Assembly: GCA_020853395.1 (NCBI GenBank)
Contig: JADYYY010000011.1
Coordinates: 124,001-188,000 of the forward strand
From: Acidobacteriota bacterium
GTDB lineage: Bacteria; Acidobacteriota; Vicinamibacteria; Vicinamibacterales; SCN-69-37
Reading direction: 5' to 3'
Length of the DNA stretch: 64,000 nucleotides
A program made the position numbers and the translations under genes. Below the pieces are notes generated by a model. That model worked only from the letters and a program-made list of their open reading frames with translations, was not told the origin of the DNA and searched no databases. This document shows, piece by piece, positions 32,640 through 41,454 of this stretch. Numbering within the stretch: position 1 is the first letter of the stretch; each line of letters starts with the position of its first letter.

Positions 32640-35261
32640 TCAGTCGCTCCTCAGCGCCGCGACCGGATTGATGTGGGCGGCGCGCCGCGCGGGGACCAAG
32701 CACGCGAGCGCGGCCACCGTGACGAGCACGGCGGACACGACGCCGGCCGTCGCGGCGTAGTCCGGTCCGAAGCCGTACAGCAGCGTGGTCATCCACCGCG
32801 CCGCGATCGCGGCGAGCCCGAGGCCGATCGAAAGCCCGGCCAGCGTCAACATCAGACCGCGCGAGCCGAAGAAGAGCAGGATCCGGCCCGACGTCGCGCC
32901 GAGCGCCATGCGCACGCCGATCTCGTTCGTGCGCTGCGCGACGGCATGCGAGAGCACGCCGTAGATGCCCAGCGAGGCGAGCAGCAGCGCCAGCACCGCG
33001 AACGCGCCGAGCAGCGCCGAGCTCTGCGACGGTGTCGACAGTTGCCGCTCGATGATGTCCTCCATCGTCTGGATGCGCGCGAGGGGCTGGTTGCTGTCGA
33101 GCGACCAGATCGCCTGACGCACCGCCGGCACGATCGAGGCAGGCTCCACGGCCGTGCGAACCACGAGAGCCGCCTTCGTATCGCCGATCTGGTCGCACTG
33201 CTCGAACACGCGATAGACGACCGGCTTCGCGTCGTCCAGCACGCCGGTCTCGGGTATCTGTCGCACGACGCCGACGATGGTGTAGAGGTAGCCTTCGTCG
33301 CCAAGCTCCCCGAACTTGAACCGGTGCCCCAGCGCAGATTGGTCGCCGAAATGGCGGCGCGCCATCGGCTCGTTGATGATGGCCACGGGCATCGACGCTC
33401 TGCGATCCGTGGTCTCGAAGAATCGGCCTTCGACCATGCGTGCGCCGACCGTCGTGAAGTAGTCGCGCGTGACGTTGCGGACGAGCGCCACCTGCGTCGG
33501 CACGCTGTGCTGCGGCTGGCCCTCGAGCTGATAGAACGTGGCGCTGGCGAAGTTCGTGAACGGGATCAGGTTGATCGCGGCAGCGCCGACCACGCCGGGA
33601 ATCGTGCGCACCTTCTCCACCTCGGCCTCGACGAACGCCACGCGTCGATCGAAGTCCTTGTAGCGGAAGAGCGGCGTCTCGAACGTCAGCAGCCGCTCGC
33701 TCTGGAAGCCGATGTCGGTCTGCCGCAGGTGCTGGAAGGTCTGCAGCAGCAGGCCGCCACACGTCAGCAGGACGACGGCGAGCGCGGTCTCGACGACGAT
33801 GAGCGAGTAGCGCAGCCAGTGGCTCCGCGGGCCGATGGCGCGGCGTCCATCCCGCAGGCCGAGCTGCGGCGGACGCCGCGATGCGCCGAGCGCGGGCGCG
33901 AGGCCGAACGCCAGCACCGCGGCGCCGCCGGCGCAGGCGGCGAAGGCCAGCACGCGCCAGTTGAGCGCCAACCGCGCCGGGCTCATCGCCTCGGGAATCA
34001 GCCGTTCGAGAAACCGCATCACCGGCAGGGCCAGCAGGAGGCCGGCCAGCGTGCCGCACGCGGCCAGCACCAGGCTCTCGGTGAGCAACTGCGCCACGAG
34101 CCGCGCGCGGCTCGCGCCGAGCGCGGTCCGCACGGCCACCTCCTGGCCGCGCGTCGCGCCGCGCGAGAGCAGCAGGTTCGCGAGGTTGACGCACGCGATG
34201 AGCAGCACCGCCGCCGACGCGCACAGCAGCAGGATGAGCGCCGTCCGCGTGCGGCCGGCAATCTCGTCACGCAGCGGGACGATCGTCACCGAGTGCGGCC
34301 CACGCTCGTCTTTGGCGGTCAACTCCAGGCTCAGCGCCGACATGGATTGTTGCGCCTGCTCGAGCGTGACGCCGGGCGCGAGCCGGGCGACGACCTGCGC
34401 GTTGTGCCAACTGAAGTTCGTCCGCATCCACGGCGGGAACGAGGCCGGCATCCAGAGGTCGATGTCGCGCGCGGGCAGGAAGTAGAAGCCCGGCGGCATC
34501 ACGCCGATCACCTGATAGGGCTCGTCATTGATCGCGATCGTGCGGCCGACGATGTCGGGCGACCCGCCGAAGCGGCGCTGCCACAGCCCGTGGCTGATGA
34601 CCGCGACGCGAACGTTCTCGAGGTCCTCCGCCTCGGTGAATGCGCGGCCGATCATCGGCGACGTGCCCAGCACGCTCCAGAACGTCCAGCTCACCTTGCG
34701 GGCCGGCACCTGTTCCGGGCCGCCATCACCTGAGAGCACCCCGTCGGTTGGCTGGCTCGTCGCCAGATCCGAGAACACCGTGTTCCGGCGCCGCCATTCG
34801 AGCCACTCGGCCGGCGTGGCGTTGTGCTTCGTCGTGACGTCGGTCTTGGCCATGTCGAGCCAGATCATCACGAGGCGATCGGCGTCGGCATACGGCAGCG
34901 GCCGGAGCAGCACCGTTTCGACCGCGCTGAACATCGCCGCGACGCCGCCGATGCCGAGCGCTAGCGTGGCGATGGCGATGGCCGAGAGGGCGCCGTGGCG
35001 GCGGATCTGCCGCAGCCCGTACTTGACGTCGCGGCCAAACTGCTCGAGGCCGCCCCAGCCCCACGCCGCGCGCGTGTCTTCCTCCACGCGCGCCAGGTTG
35101 CCCAGGCCCCGCCGCGCCGTCCGCCTCGCCTCGTCGCCGGGCGCGCCGTGCTCGCGGAGATCGTCTTCGTCCTGTTCGAGGTGGAACCGAAGCTCGTCGC
35201 GCAGTTCGGCGTTCTTCGCCGAGCGGCGCGTCAGCCATCCGAGGGTGCGCAGGAAGGACAT
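32640..35261 (-). CDS. ADOP-type duplicated MacB/FtsX permease
   Basis: An 873-residue inner-membrane protein of the acidobacterial duplicated orphan permease type. A short N-terminal soluble segment (LRFHLEQDEDDLREHG) is followed by two copies of the MacB periplasmic core plus FtsX unit. The first MacB core begins GLRQIRRHGALSAIAIATLALGIG; its FtsX helices include RTRTALILLLCASAAVLLIA. The second unit starts about residue 430 and ends with three helices and VPARRAAHINPVAALRSD. No ABC ATPase is adjacent, hence orphan. The substrate is unknown; relatives are in macrolide or peptide efflux systems. AGGAGGC lies 5 nt before the ATG. It follows a PadR gene 107 nt upstream, the usual arrangement for this family. 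Confidence 0.95.
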   Translation of the reverse strand: MSFLRTLGWLTRRSAKNAELRDELRFHLEQDEDDLREHGAPGDEARRTARRGLGNLARVEEDTRAAWGWGGLEQFGRDVKYGLRQIRRHGALSAIAIATLALGIGGVAAMFSAVETVLLRPLPYADADRLVMIWLDMAKTDVTTKHNATPAEWLEWRRRNTVFSDLATSQPTDGVLSGDGGPEQVPARKVSWTFWSVLGTSPMIGRAFTEAEDLENVRVAVISHGLWQRRFGGSPDIVGRTIAINDEPYQVIGVMPPGFYFLPARDIDLWMPASFPPWMRTNFSWHNAQVVARLAPGVTLEQAQQSMSALSLELTAKDERGPHSVTIVPLRDEIAGRTRTALILLLCASAAVLLIACVNLANLLLSRGATRGQEVAVRTALGASRARLVAQLLTESLVLAACGTLAGLLLALPVMRFLERLIPEAMSPARLALNWRVLAFAACAGGAAVLAFGLAPALGASRRPPQLGLRDGRRAIGPRSHWLRYSLIVVETALAVVLLTCGGLLLQTFQHLRQTDIGFQSERLLTFETPLFRYKDFDRRVAFVEAEVEKVRTIPGVVGAAAINLIPFTNFASATFYQLEGQPQHSVPTQVALVRNVTRDYFTTVGARMVEGRFFETTDRRASMPVAIINEPMARRHFGDQSALGHRFKFGELGDEGYLYTIVGVVRQIPETGVLDDAKPVVYRVFEQCDQIGDTKAALVVRTAVEPASIVPAVRQAIWSLDSNQPLARIQTMEDIIERQLSTPSQSSALLGAFAVLALLLASLGIYGVLSHAVAQRTNEIGVRMALGATSGRILLFFGSRGLMLTLAGLSIGLGLAAIAARWMTTLLYGFGPDYAATAGVVSAVLVTVAALACLVPARRAAHINPVAALRSD

Positions 35262-35368
35262 CGTGCCTCCTAGACGGAATGCGCCTGCGTGGACGCGTAA
35301 GTCGGCGCGGCCCGCCGGCGGCGACGCGCGTCGTGGATCCGCGTGACGCGAGCGGCGCCCGGACTCGA

Positions 35369-35719
35369 TCAGTCGGCCGGATTCAGCACCAGCGTGACCG
35401 CGCGCGCGAGCGCCTCCCACTTCGAGCGCTCGGCCGAGAGCCGCCGGCGGCCAAGGGGCGTCAGGCGGTAGAACCTCGCGCGCTTGCCCTTGTCCGACAG
35501 TTCCCACGCGGCCGCGATCCAGCCGCGGGCCTCGAGCCGGTGGAGCGCGGGATAGAGCGATCCCGTCTCGACCTGGAGCAGGTCCTCGGAGGTGCGCTGG
35601 ATGTGCTTGGCGATTGCCAGCCCGTGCGCCGGCCCGCTCGAGAGCGTCCGGAGGATGAGCAGGTCGAGGGTGCCTTGCAGCAGATCGACGCGGGACGAGG
35701 GAGAGGAACGCGGCGGCAT
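35369..35719 (-). CDS. PadR family transcriptional repressor
   Basis: A 116-residue winged-helix regulator with the PadR pattern: LLQGTLDLLILRTLSSGPAHG, AIAKHIQRTS, then LLQVETGSLYPALHRLEARG and the wing WELSDKGKRARFYRLTPLG. The C-terminal dimerisation helix (RLSAERSKWEALARAVTLVL) is short, as in the PadR-s subgroup. Such proteins repress an adjacent transporter and are released by its toxic substrate, so the downstream permease is the likely target. The promoter shows two copies of an inverted repeat that suit autoregulation. The ATG is only 9 nt after the -10 box. Confidence 0.95.
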   Translation of the reverse strand: MPPRSSPSSRVDLLQGTLDLLILRTLSSGPAHGLAIAKHIQRTSEDLLQVETGSLYPALHRLEARGWIAAAWELSDKGKRARFYRLTPLGRRRLSAERSKWEALARAVTLVLNPAD

Positions 35720-35722
35720 TGT

Positions 35723-35758
35723 GTAGAGAGTCTACTGTACATGACGTAGAACGTCTAC
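35723..35758 (-). promoter_or_regulatory. PadR promoter with a double operator
   Basis: Minus strand: -35 TAGACG (35752-35757), 17-nt spacer, -10 TAGACT (35729-35734), 9 nt to the ATG. Two perfect inverted repeats with identical arms, GTAGA-N3-TCTAC, lie at 35723-35735 and 35746-35758. They are 23 bp apart and cover the -10 and -35 boxes. A TGTACA palindrome (35736-35741) sits between them. Confidence 0.7.
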
Positions 35759-36121
35759 TCAATGACGCGGCCACGGATTCTGCGGATCGCCCGGCATGCG
35801 CGGCGGTGGTGTTCGTGCCGGGACCCGTCGGCGTCAGGAAGGGGTTGCCGGCTCTGTCTCCGGCAAGGCAGGCGTCTCGCCCCGGAGCGCCCGCGAGAGG
35901 CCAGCCATCGGGTACCCGCCGTTCGCGGGCGCTGGCGAACGCGGCGCAGTCGATCGCGCTGCTCGTTGCCACCTGAGCAGCGGTGGGTTCAGTTGGTGTA
36001 ACGGCGTTCTCAGCCGATGGGCACGCGTCGACCCGAGAGAGAGCACCCGGAAGCCGATCGGAACACCCGGCCGCGCCTCTCGTGGTACACGCTTTGAACA
36101 ATGCGGGCGCGGAGTACACTC
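35759..36121. other. Intergenic region without a recognised gene
   Basis: 363 nt between the divergent PadR and DUF2934 genes. A tRNA-like string near 35985 was checked and does not fold into a tRNA. A TACACT box ends at 36120, one base before the DUF2934 start, too close to drive that ATG. Nothing else is supported. Confidence 0.5.
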
Positions 36122-36451
36122 ATGAAAAGCACGATCGCCGAACGCACCTCCCGCCGACTGCCGGCCTCGCTCGGGAAATCGAACGCCGAGGCCGCCGCGC
36201 TCGTTCCGAACGGCACCTATCCAGATCCGCCGCCCATCGCCGACGCGCTCTCGGACGAGGCGATGACCGCAGACGTCGCCACCGCCGTCCAGATGACGCC
36301 CGATTCACGCGCCGACGGCGAGGACGTCCACGCGCGCATCGCTGAGCGCGCGTATCTGCGCTATCTCTCTCGGAACGGCGAGGAGGGCGACGCGCTGAAC
36401 GACTGGCTGCAGGCGGAAGCCGAACTCCGCGCCGACGCGCACTCCGCCTGA
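36122..36451 (+). CDS. DUF2934 domain protein
   Basis: A 109-residue protein. The C-terminal 45 residues match DUF2934: VHARIAERAYLRYLSRNGEE, then GDALNDWLQAEAEL. This is a short helical module found in many soil proteobacteria and acidobacteria with unknown function. The N-terminal 60 residues are low in hydrophobics and probably flexible. The start is uncertain: ATG 36122 (MKSTIAERTS) or ATG 36101, which adds 7 residues; neither has a Shine-Dalgarno sequence. Confidence 0.75.
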   Translation: MKSTIAERTSRRLPASLGKSNAEAAALVPNGTYPDPPPIADALSDEAMTADVATAVQMTPDSRADGEDVHARIAERAYLRYLSRNGEEGDALNDWLQAEAELRADAHSA

Positions 36452-36502
36452 GAGCGGAAGACGTAGGAGAAGGGATGGGCCGAACGAGGTAGGGCAGCGC
36501 AT

Positions 36503-36613
36503 CCCTTTTCCCCTTTTCCCTTCTTCCCTTTGCCCTTCCTTTTCCCCTTTACCTTTGCCCTCTGCCCTCTGCCCTCTGCCCTCTGCCCTCTGCCCTTTGC
36601 CCTTTGCCCTCCG
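36503..36613. repeat. Pyrimidine-rich heptamer tandem repeat (CTCTGCC)
   Basis: From 36553 to 36615 there are nine consecutive 7-bp units; five are identical CTCTGCC and the others differ by one or two bases. They are preceded by a looser CCCTTTT-type tract from 36503. The array ends on the stop codon of the adjacent minus-strand gene. Confidence 0.9.
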
Positions 36614-36829
36614 CTAGGTCACACGTTTGCCGTTCGCGACGATGAGCGCGACGCCGGCGGCGAGGATGATGCCGCTCGCGATGGGTGAGAGCGGCAGGGC
36701 CTTGTGTTCGTCCTTCGTGATCTGCAGCGGCCCCGCATCGACGACCGTATCGCGCGTCGTCCAACGCACGCCGCCCCAGACGAGACCGACGATGCCGAGC
36801 ACTACGAGCAGGATGCCGACGATCTTCAT
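36614..36829 (-). CDS. Small two-helix membrane protein (DUF3185-like)
   Basis: A 71-residue protein: an N-terminal helix KIVGILLVVLGIVGLVWGGV, a polar loop (TVVDAGPLQITKDEHKALPL), then a second helix SGIILAAGVALIVA. This pattern of short first helix, DAGP loop and PL..I.SG..L..G matches small proteins of the DUF3185 type; the family name is my best guess. The function is unknown. A good AGGGGG element lies just upstream of the ATG. Its stop codon abuts the heptamer array. Confidence 0.75.
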   Translation of the reverse strand: MKIVGILLVVLGIVGLVWGGVRWTTRDTVVDAGPLQITKDEHKALPLSPIASGIILAAGVALIVANGKRVT

Positions 36830-36889
36830 GGTTCCCCCTGCCTCGCATTGCTAGCAAGGCGCGGACCAGCCGATCCCGTCGTTCTCTCG

Positions 36890-38602
36890 TTATTCCGCCG
36901 TGGTGTAGCGCCGGTTGATCGCTTCGGCAATCATGAGCCGGCTGTCGCGTGGGGAGAGGTCGGCCGCGCGCCGTTCCACCATGTGCACCTCGTCGGCCAG
37001 CGACTCGTCTTTGATCGCTTGGCGGATCCAGGTCGAGTAGTCGCCGGCCGCCAGGTGGTGCGTCCACGTCTCGTCGTCCACGCCTTCGGCGAGCTGAAGG
37101 AACAGCTCGAAGTTCTGCGCGCGAAGGCTGAGCTTGCGGTCGGGGCCGCGGAAATAGAAGCTCCGATCCGGTTCCAACGTGCCCTCGGCGTACTTGCGCT
37201 GGTGGCGGCTGCGCGACGTGCGGGGCGCGCAGGGCCGGAACGACACCGGCGCCTGGCGGTCGCCTCGGAACCAGGCGACCGCAGCGTCGTGCGCCGGCGG
37301 CTGAGGCGCCGGCGGGACGTGCTCGCCCGCGCGATCGGCGAACGCCCGGATCGTGGCCAGCGGGTTGGCGCCGGCCGCGACAACGACCGTGGCCAGCGCG
37401 AGCGCCTCGCGGGCGACGTGGTCGGGATGGACGGTGATCATCATCGAGCTCTCGTACATCGACGGCACCCGTTCGGCCGGCGTGTGCGCCGATGCCGGCA
37501 GGAAATGGTGGACCTCGTCGATGACGAGCCAGTGCGGCCGCCCCGTCTCGGTGCGGACGGGCTCGAGGGCGGCGAGCAGTTTCGCCAGGAACTCGGGCCG
37601 CTCGTCCTTCGGCAGACCAATCAGCACGGCGATGACGTTCGAGGACGGCTTGCGGAGCACATCGGCGATCTCCTCGGGCCGCGGCGCCGTGCCCGCATTG
37701 CCGAGGACGATCGCGTCCGGGAACTCCGTGTAGTCGCCTTCGGGATCGACCAGGCAGAACTGGTAGCGCTGATGGACGAGCTGCTCGAGGAAGGCCGTGG
37801 CGATGGTGGACTTGCCGGCGCCCGACGGCCCGGCCACGAGCAAGCGCGTTCCCTGGGCGCCGACCGTCAGCCGTTCGTCGGCGAACGTGTGTCCGAGCGG
37901 CAGCCGGTGGCGGCCGATCTCCGGCACGCGCTCGCGCAGGTCCGAGTGCACGAGGCTGCGGACGAGCTCGATCACCCCCGCGCCGTTGCGCGCCGTCGTG
38001 ACCCAGTCCGCACGGGCCTTCAACGTCGGCAGCGCGTTGCCGACCGCAACCGCGCACTCGCAGACCGTGAGGAACGCGTGGTCGTTCTCGGCGTCGCCGA
38101 CTCCGACCGCGTTGTGCGGCGAGAGGTGCAGCTCGGCCAGCGCCTTCTTCAGGCCGGTCGCCTTGTTCACGCCGGCCGGCAGCACCATCACGGCGCCCTT
38201 GTTGAAGATCACCTGGTGCTCGAGGCCGAACTCGCGAATCGTCTGCAGGACCGTGGACTCGTGCGGCTCGAACGTCGCGGCAATCACATGGCCGACCGAC
38301 AGCGGCGAGACGCCGCGCGCGCGCAGCGCCTCGAGGAACGCCTGCGGCGGCGGCTCGCTGAGGACTTCGGTCGTGCCGTCCGCCGGGCAGTAGAGCACCG
38401 CGCCGTTCTCCGCGACGACGCGGTCGAAGAGGTCGAGCGACTGGAAGATCTTCTGGAGATCCGCCAGCTCCCTTCCGGTGACCATCACGAGCTTTCGTCC
38501 CGACGCCCGCAAGTTCCGAAGCGCCTCGAGGGTTTCTTCCGCAACGACACTCTGGCTCGCGAGAGTGCCGTCGTAGTCAGCGGCGAGCACGGTGTAGCGC
38601 AT
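36890..38602 (-). CDS. HAD-family phosphatase fused to a P-loop ATPase
   Basis: A 570-residue fusion protein. Residues 1-215 are a Cof-type HAD hydrolase: motif I LAADYDGTLA (Asp9/Asp11), motif II VMVTGR, motif III Lys in NKATGLKKAL, and motif IV VGDAENDHAF. Residues of about 235-440 form an ATPase with Walker A AGPSGAGKST (257-266), Walker B WLVIDEVHHF (358-367) and VDPEGDY. This resembles HerA/DUF87-like ATPases that grip DNA or carbohydrate complexes. The C-terminal 130 residues are unassigned (FYFRGPDRKLSLRAQNFELFLQ). The start at MRYTVLAADYDG is where HAD homology begins. The substrate is unknown; the ATPase may regulate or couple the phosphatase. Confidence 0.85.
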   Translation of the reverse strand: MRYTVLAADYDGTLASQSVVAEETLEALRNLRASGRKLVMVTGRELADLQKIFQSLDLFDRVVAENGAVLYCPADGTTEVLSEPPPQAFLEALRARGVSPLSVGHVIAATFEPHESTVLQTIREFGLEHQVIFNKGAVMVLPAGVNKATGLKKALAELHLSPHNAVGVGDAENDHAFLTVCECAVAVGNALPTLKARADWVTTARNGAGVIELVRSLVHSDLRERVPEIGRHRLPLGHTFADERLTVGAQGTRLLVAGPSGAGKSTIATAFLEQLVHQRYQFCLVDPEGDYTEFPDAIVLGNAGTAPRPEEIADVLRKPSSNVIAVLIGLPKDERPEFLAKLLAALEPVRTETGRPHWLVIDEVHHFLPASAHTPAERVPSMYESSMMITVHPDHVAREALALATVVVAAGANPLATIRAFADRAGEHVPPAPQPPAHDAAVAWFRGDRQAPVSFRPCAPRTSRSRHQRKYAEGTLEPDRSFYFRGPDRKLSLRAQNFELFLQLAEGVDDETWTHHLAAGDYSTWIRQAIKDESLADEVHMVERRAADLSPRDSRLMIAEAINRRYTTAE

Positions 38603-39089
38603 GATCTCTGTGGGCCTGCACGGCGTCGCCCGACCGATCGGCGGCGACGCCGGTTCGTGGTACGAGCTTACGCTGCTCCCCGATGCCTGCGGCCGGGATC
38701 GCACGGCAGACGCGAAGGCGGCGCTCACCAGCCTAGAGCAAGCAGGTCCCGTGCCGGTCGAGTAGTATTGGCGGGTCGCGAACATGCCGGGATGCGCGTT
38801 CGTGCGTCCCTCTGGCTCGCCGGGAGGAGTCGTGCGGGAGGTTTCGAGGACTGCCGGGCCGACGGCGCGCGCCGGTCTTTCGGCCGGCGCCGGTCGTCAC
38901 CGCGCGGCCAGCCTCGCCCGGCCGCTGGTGCGGCGACATGCCCAGCCCGCCGGCCTCGTGCGGCCTGACTCCGCCGAGAGCGCTCCGAACGTCGCGCGTC
39001 GTTCGCGCCACGTCGATGCGCTTCGGGACGCGCAGATCGGCGAGCTCGCGATCACGATCATCACCATCCGTTGAGACAGAGGAAGCGTC
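38603..39089. other. Intergenic region without a recognised gene
   Basis: 487 nt between divergent genes. A TAGTAT box (38763-38768) might start a long-leader transcript into the PQQ dehydrogenase gene. An open frame 38784-39074 exists but is Arg/Ala/Gly-rich and unlike a protein. GAGGAAG at 39076-39082 is the ribosome-binding site of the next gene. Confidence 0.5.
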
Positions 39090-41384
39090 ATGCCATTCGA
39101 ACTCAGGTCGCGGCGATTCATCGCCGCCGCGCTCGTGTCAGGTGTCGCGGCCGTGTCGGCCGTGGGCGTGCTCGCCGCCGCCCGAAGCAGCAAGTACTGG
39201 TGGGACAATCTGGCCGGGCCCGACAGCTCGGCGTTCGCCGGTCTCGACCAGATCAACAAGTCGAACGTCAACCAGCTCGATGTCGCGTGGGTCTATCCCT
39301 ACGCCTCGCCCGGCTTCAACCCCATCATCGTCGACGACGTGATTTACACGGTGGGCCGAAATGGGTCGCTCATCGCGCTCGACGCGACGAGCGGCAAGGA
39401 GATCTGGATCCACGACGGCCTCACCGGCATGACGGGACGAGGCATCAACTACTGGCAGAGCGAGGACGGCAAGGACCGGCGCCTGCTCTTCGGCATCAAC
39501 AGCTTCCTCCAGGCGATTGACGCCCGCACCGGCAAGTCGATTCTGACGTTCGGCACGAACGGCGTGGTCGATTTGCGGGACGGGCTGCTGCGGGGCGAGC
39601 GCATGGGCTGGAACAACAACAGCGCCGGCAAGGTCTGGCGCAATCTGTTGATCCTCGGCTCCACGCCCGGCGAAGGGTTCATGTCGCCGCCCGGCGACAT
39701 CCGCGCGTTCGACGTCGTCACCGGCCAGAAGGTCTGGCAGTTCCACACGATTCCGCAGCCCGGCGAGTTCGGGTACGAGACGTGGCCGAAGGATGCGTGG
39801 AAGTACGTCGGCGCCGCGAACAACTGGGGCAACATGTCGATCGACGAGGCGCGCGGCATCGTGTACGTGCCGACCGGGTCGGCGACCTACGACTTCTACG
39901 GCGGGGATCGGCACGGCGCGAACCTGTTCGCCAACTGCATCCTGGCGCTCGACACGCGCACGGGCAAGCGCCTCTGGCACTTCCAGACCATCCACCACGA
40001 TCTCTGGGATCTCGACAACGTGTCGGCGCCGCAGCTCGTCACCGTGCGGCACAACGGCCGCCGCGTCGACGCGGTGGCGCACGCCGGCAAGACGGGGTTT
40101 CTCTACGTGTTCGATCGCGTCACCGGCCAGCCGCTGTGGCCGATCGAGGAGCGTCCCGTGCCGCAGACCGACGCGCCGGGCGAGTACTCGCATCCGACGC
40201 AGCCGTTCCCCTCGAAGCCCGCGCCGTTCGTGCGGCAGTCGTTCACCGTCGACGACGTCAATCCGTGGCTGCTGAAGCCGGACGAGTACGAGAAGATGCG
40301 CGCGCGCGTCGCAGCCGCGAAGAACGGCACCGGGCCGCAGGGCGGCCTGTTCATCCCGCCATCGGTCGGGCGTGAGTCCGTCTCGATGCCCGGCAACCAG
40401 GGGGGCTCGAACTTCGGCACGACGGCGGCGAATCCGGCGCGCGGCCTCGTGTTCGTCGTCGGCGTCAATCAGGTCGCGTTGCTGAAGCTCGAGGACGTGC
40501 GCACGCGCCGCAGCGGGCGCGAAGACGAGCCGGAGCGTCCGACGCCGCAGGCCGGCGCCGCGGTCTTCCAGCAGTCCTGCCAGGTGTGCCACGGCGCCGA
40601 TCTCCAGGGCGCCGTCGCGGGCGCGCCGTCGCTCGTCGGCGTGACCGATCGGATGCCCGACGACGCGATTCGTGCGATCATCACGGGCGGCCGCGGGCTG
40701 ATGCGGCCCGTCGACCTCACGGCCGAGCAGATCGCGGCGGTGATCGTGTACCTGCGCAGCACCAGCCCGTCGGGCGGTGGCGCGGCGCGCGGCGCCGGGC
40801 CGGCGCCGGTGCTGCCGCCAGGTCCGGTGGTCGCCAGCGGCGGCGCGCCGCGGCCGACGGTCCCGGCTCGTGGGACGGGCCCGGTCTATCCGGGCAACGG
40901 CGGCAACGCCGGCAACGCGCCGTACCCGGACGACGTGGAGGTGCCGCCCACGCGGTACATGAGCGAGTACGGCGTGCTCGCGTCCGCGACGAAGCCGCCG
41001 TACACGACGCTCACCGCGTACGACCTGAACACCGGCGAGATCATCTGGCAGGTGCCGAACGGCGACCATGCGCCGACGATCGCCGCCGGCGGGCCGACGA
41101 ACAGCGGCGGGCTCGCGGCGCGCAACGGCATGGTCGTCACCAAGGGCGGCCTGGTCTTCCACGCGGGAGGCGACGGCAAGTTCCGCGCGTACGATCAGGA
41201 CACCGGCAAGGTGCTGTGGACCGGGACCTTTGGCGGCAACGCGCCGGGCGTGCCCGCGTCGTACGAGTCGAAGGGCCGCCAGTACGTGCTGCTCGCCGCC
41301 GGACGGGGCAGCGGCAACGGCAACCCGAACGCCGCACCGGCGGCCGGTCCGATGGGCCTGATCGCCTACGCACTGAAGAAGTAG
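39090..41384 (+). CDS. PQQ-dependent dehydrogenase with internal cytochrome c domain
   Basis: A 764-residue periplasmic quinoprotein with an N-terminal signal segment. The propeller repeats are visible as DATSGKEIW, DARTGKSI, DVVTGQKVW, DTRTGKRLW, DRVTGQPLW, DLNTGEIIW and DQDTGKVLW. A cytochrome c module is inserted between late blades, with haem motif CQVCH at Cys497-Cys500-His501, followed by a Pro/Gly-rich linker (about 550-610). Family members oxidise alcohols or sugars in the periplasm and pass electrons through haem to the respiratory chain. HHDLWDLDN and GANNWGNMSID are typical for glucose/quinate-dehydrogenase-like forms. GAGGAAG precedes the ATG. The substrate is unknown. Confidence 0.92.
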   Translation: MPFELRSRRFIAAALVSGVAAVSAVGVLAAARSSKYWWDNLAGPDSSAFAGLDQINKSNVNQLDVAWVYPYASPGFNPIIVDDVIYTVGRNGSLIALDATSGKEIWIHDGLTGMTGRGINYWQSEDGKDRRLLFGINSFLQAIDARTGKSILTFGTNGVVDLRDGLLRGERMGWNNNSAGKVWRNLLILGSTPGEGFMSPPGDIRAFDVVTGQKVWQFHTIPQPGEFGYETWPKDAWKYVGAANNWGNMSIDEARGIVYVPTGSATYDFYGGDRHGANLFANCILALDTRTGKRLWHFQTIHHDLWDLDNVSAPQLVTVRHNGRRVDAVAHAGKTGFLYVFDRVTGQPLWPIEERPVPQTDAPGEYSHPTQPFPSKPAPFVRQSFTVDDVNPWLLKPDEYEKMRARVAAAKNGTGPQGGLFIPPSVGRESVSMPGNQGGSNFGTTAANPARGLVFVVGVNQVALLKLEDVRTRRSGREDEPERPTPQAGAAVFQQSCQVCHGADLQGAVAGAPSLVGVTDRMPDDAIRAIITGGRGLMRPVDLTAEQIAAVIVYLRSTSPSGGGAARGAGPAPVLPPGPVVASGGAPRPTVPARGTGPVYPGNGGNAGNAPYPDDVEVPPTRYMSEYGVLASATKPPYTTLTAYDLNTGEIIWQVPNGDHAPTIAAGGPTNSGGLAARNGMVVTKGGLVFHAGGDGKFRAYDQDTGKVLWTGTFGGNAPGVPASYESKGRQYVLLAAGRGSGNGNPNAAPAAGPMGLIAYALKK

Positions 41385-41390
41385 GACTAG

Positions 41391-41453
41391 GGACCCGGGA
41401 CCGAAGGACCGAAGCAACGAACCCCGGACCCCGGACCCGGCACCCCGGACCGC
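41391..41453. repeat. Degenerate ACCCCGG / GGACCGA tandem repeat
   Basis: Imperfect 7-8 bp units (GGACCGA, ACCCCGG and variants) fill the spacer between the convergent PQQ dehydrogenase and enolase-superfamily genes. Confidence 0.7.
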
Positions 41454-41454
41454 A

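Noticed and set aside
35980-36060. tRNA-like string (GGTTCAGTTGGTGTAACGG)
   Set aside because: It looks like a D-arm, but no acceptor stem, anticodon arm or T-loop follows.
36890-38785. Upstream-extended start for the HAD-ATPase gene
   Set aside because: The extra 61 residues are unlike HAD proteins, and homology begins at the ATG at 38602.
38784-39074. 96-codon frame before the PQQ dehydrogenase
   Set aside because: A TAGTAT box lies upstream, but the translation is low-complexity and has no ribosome-binding site.
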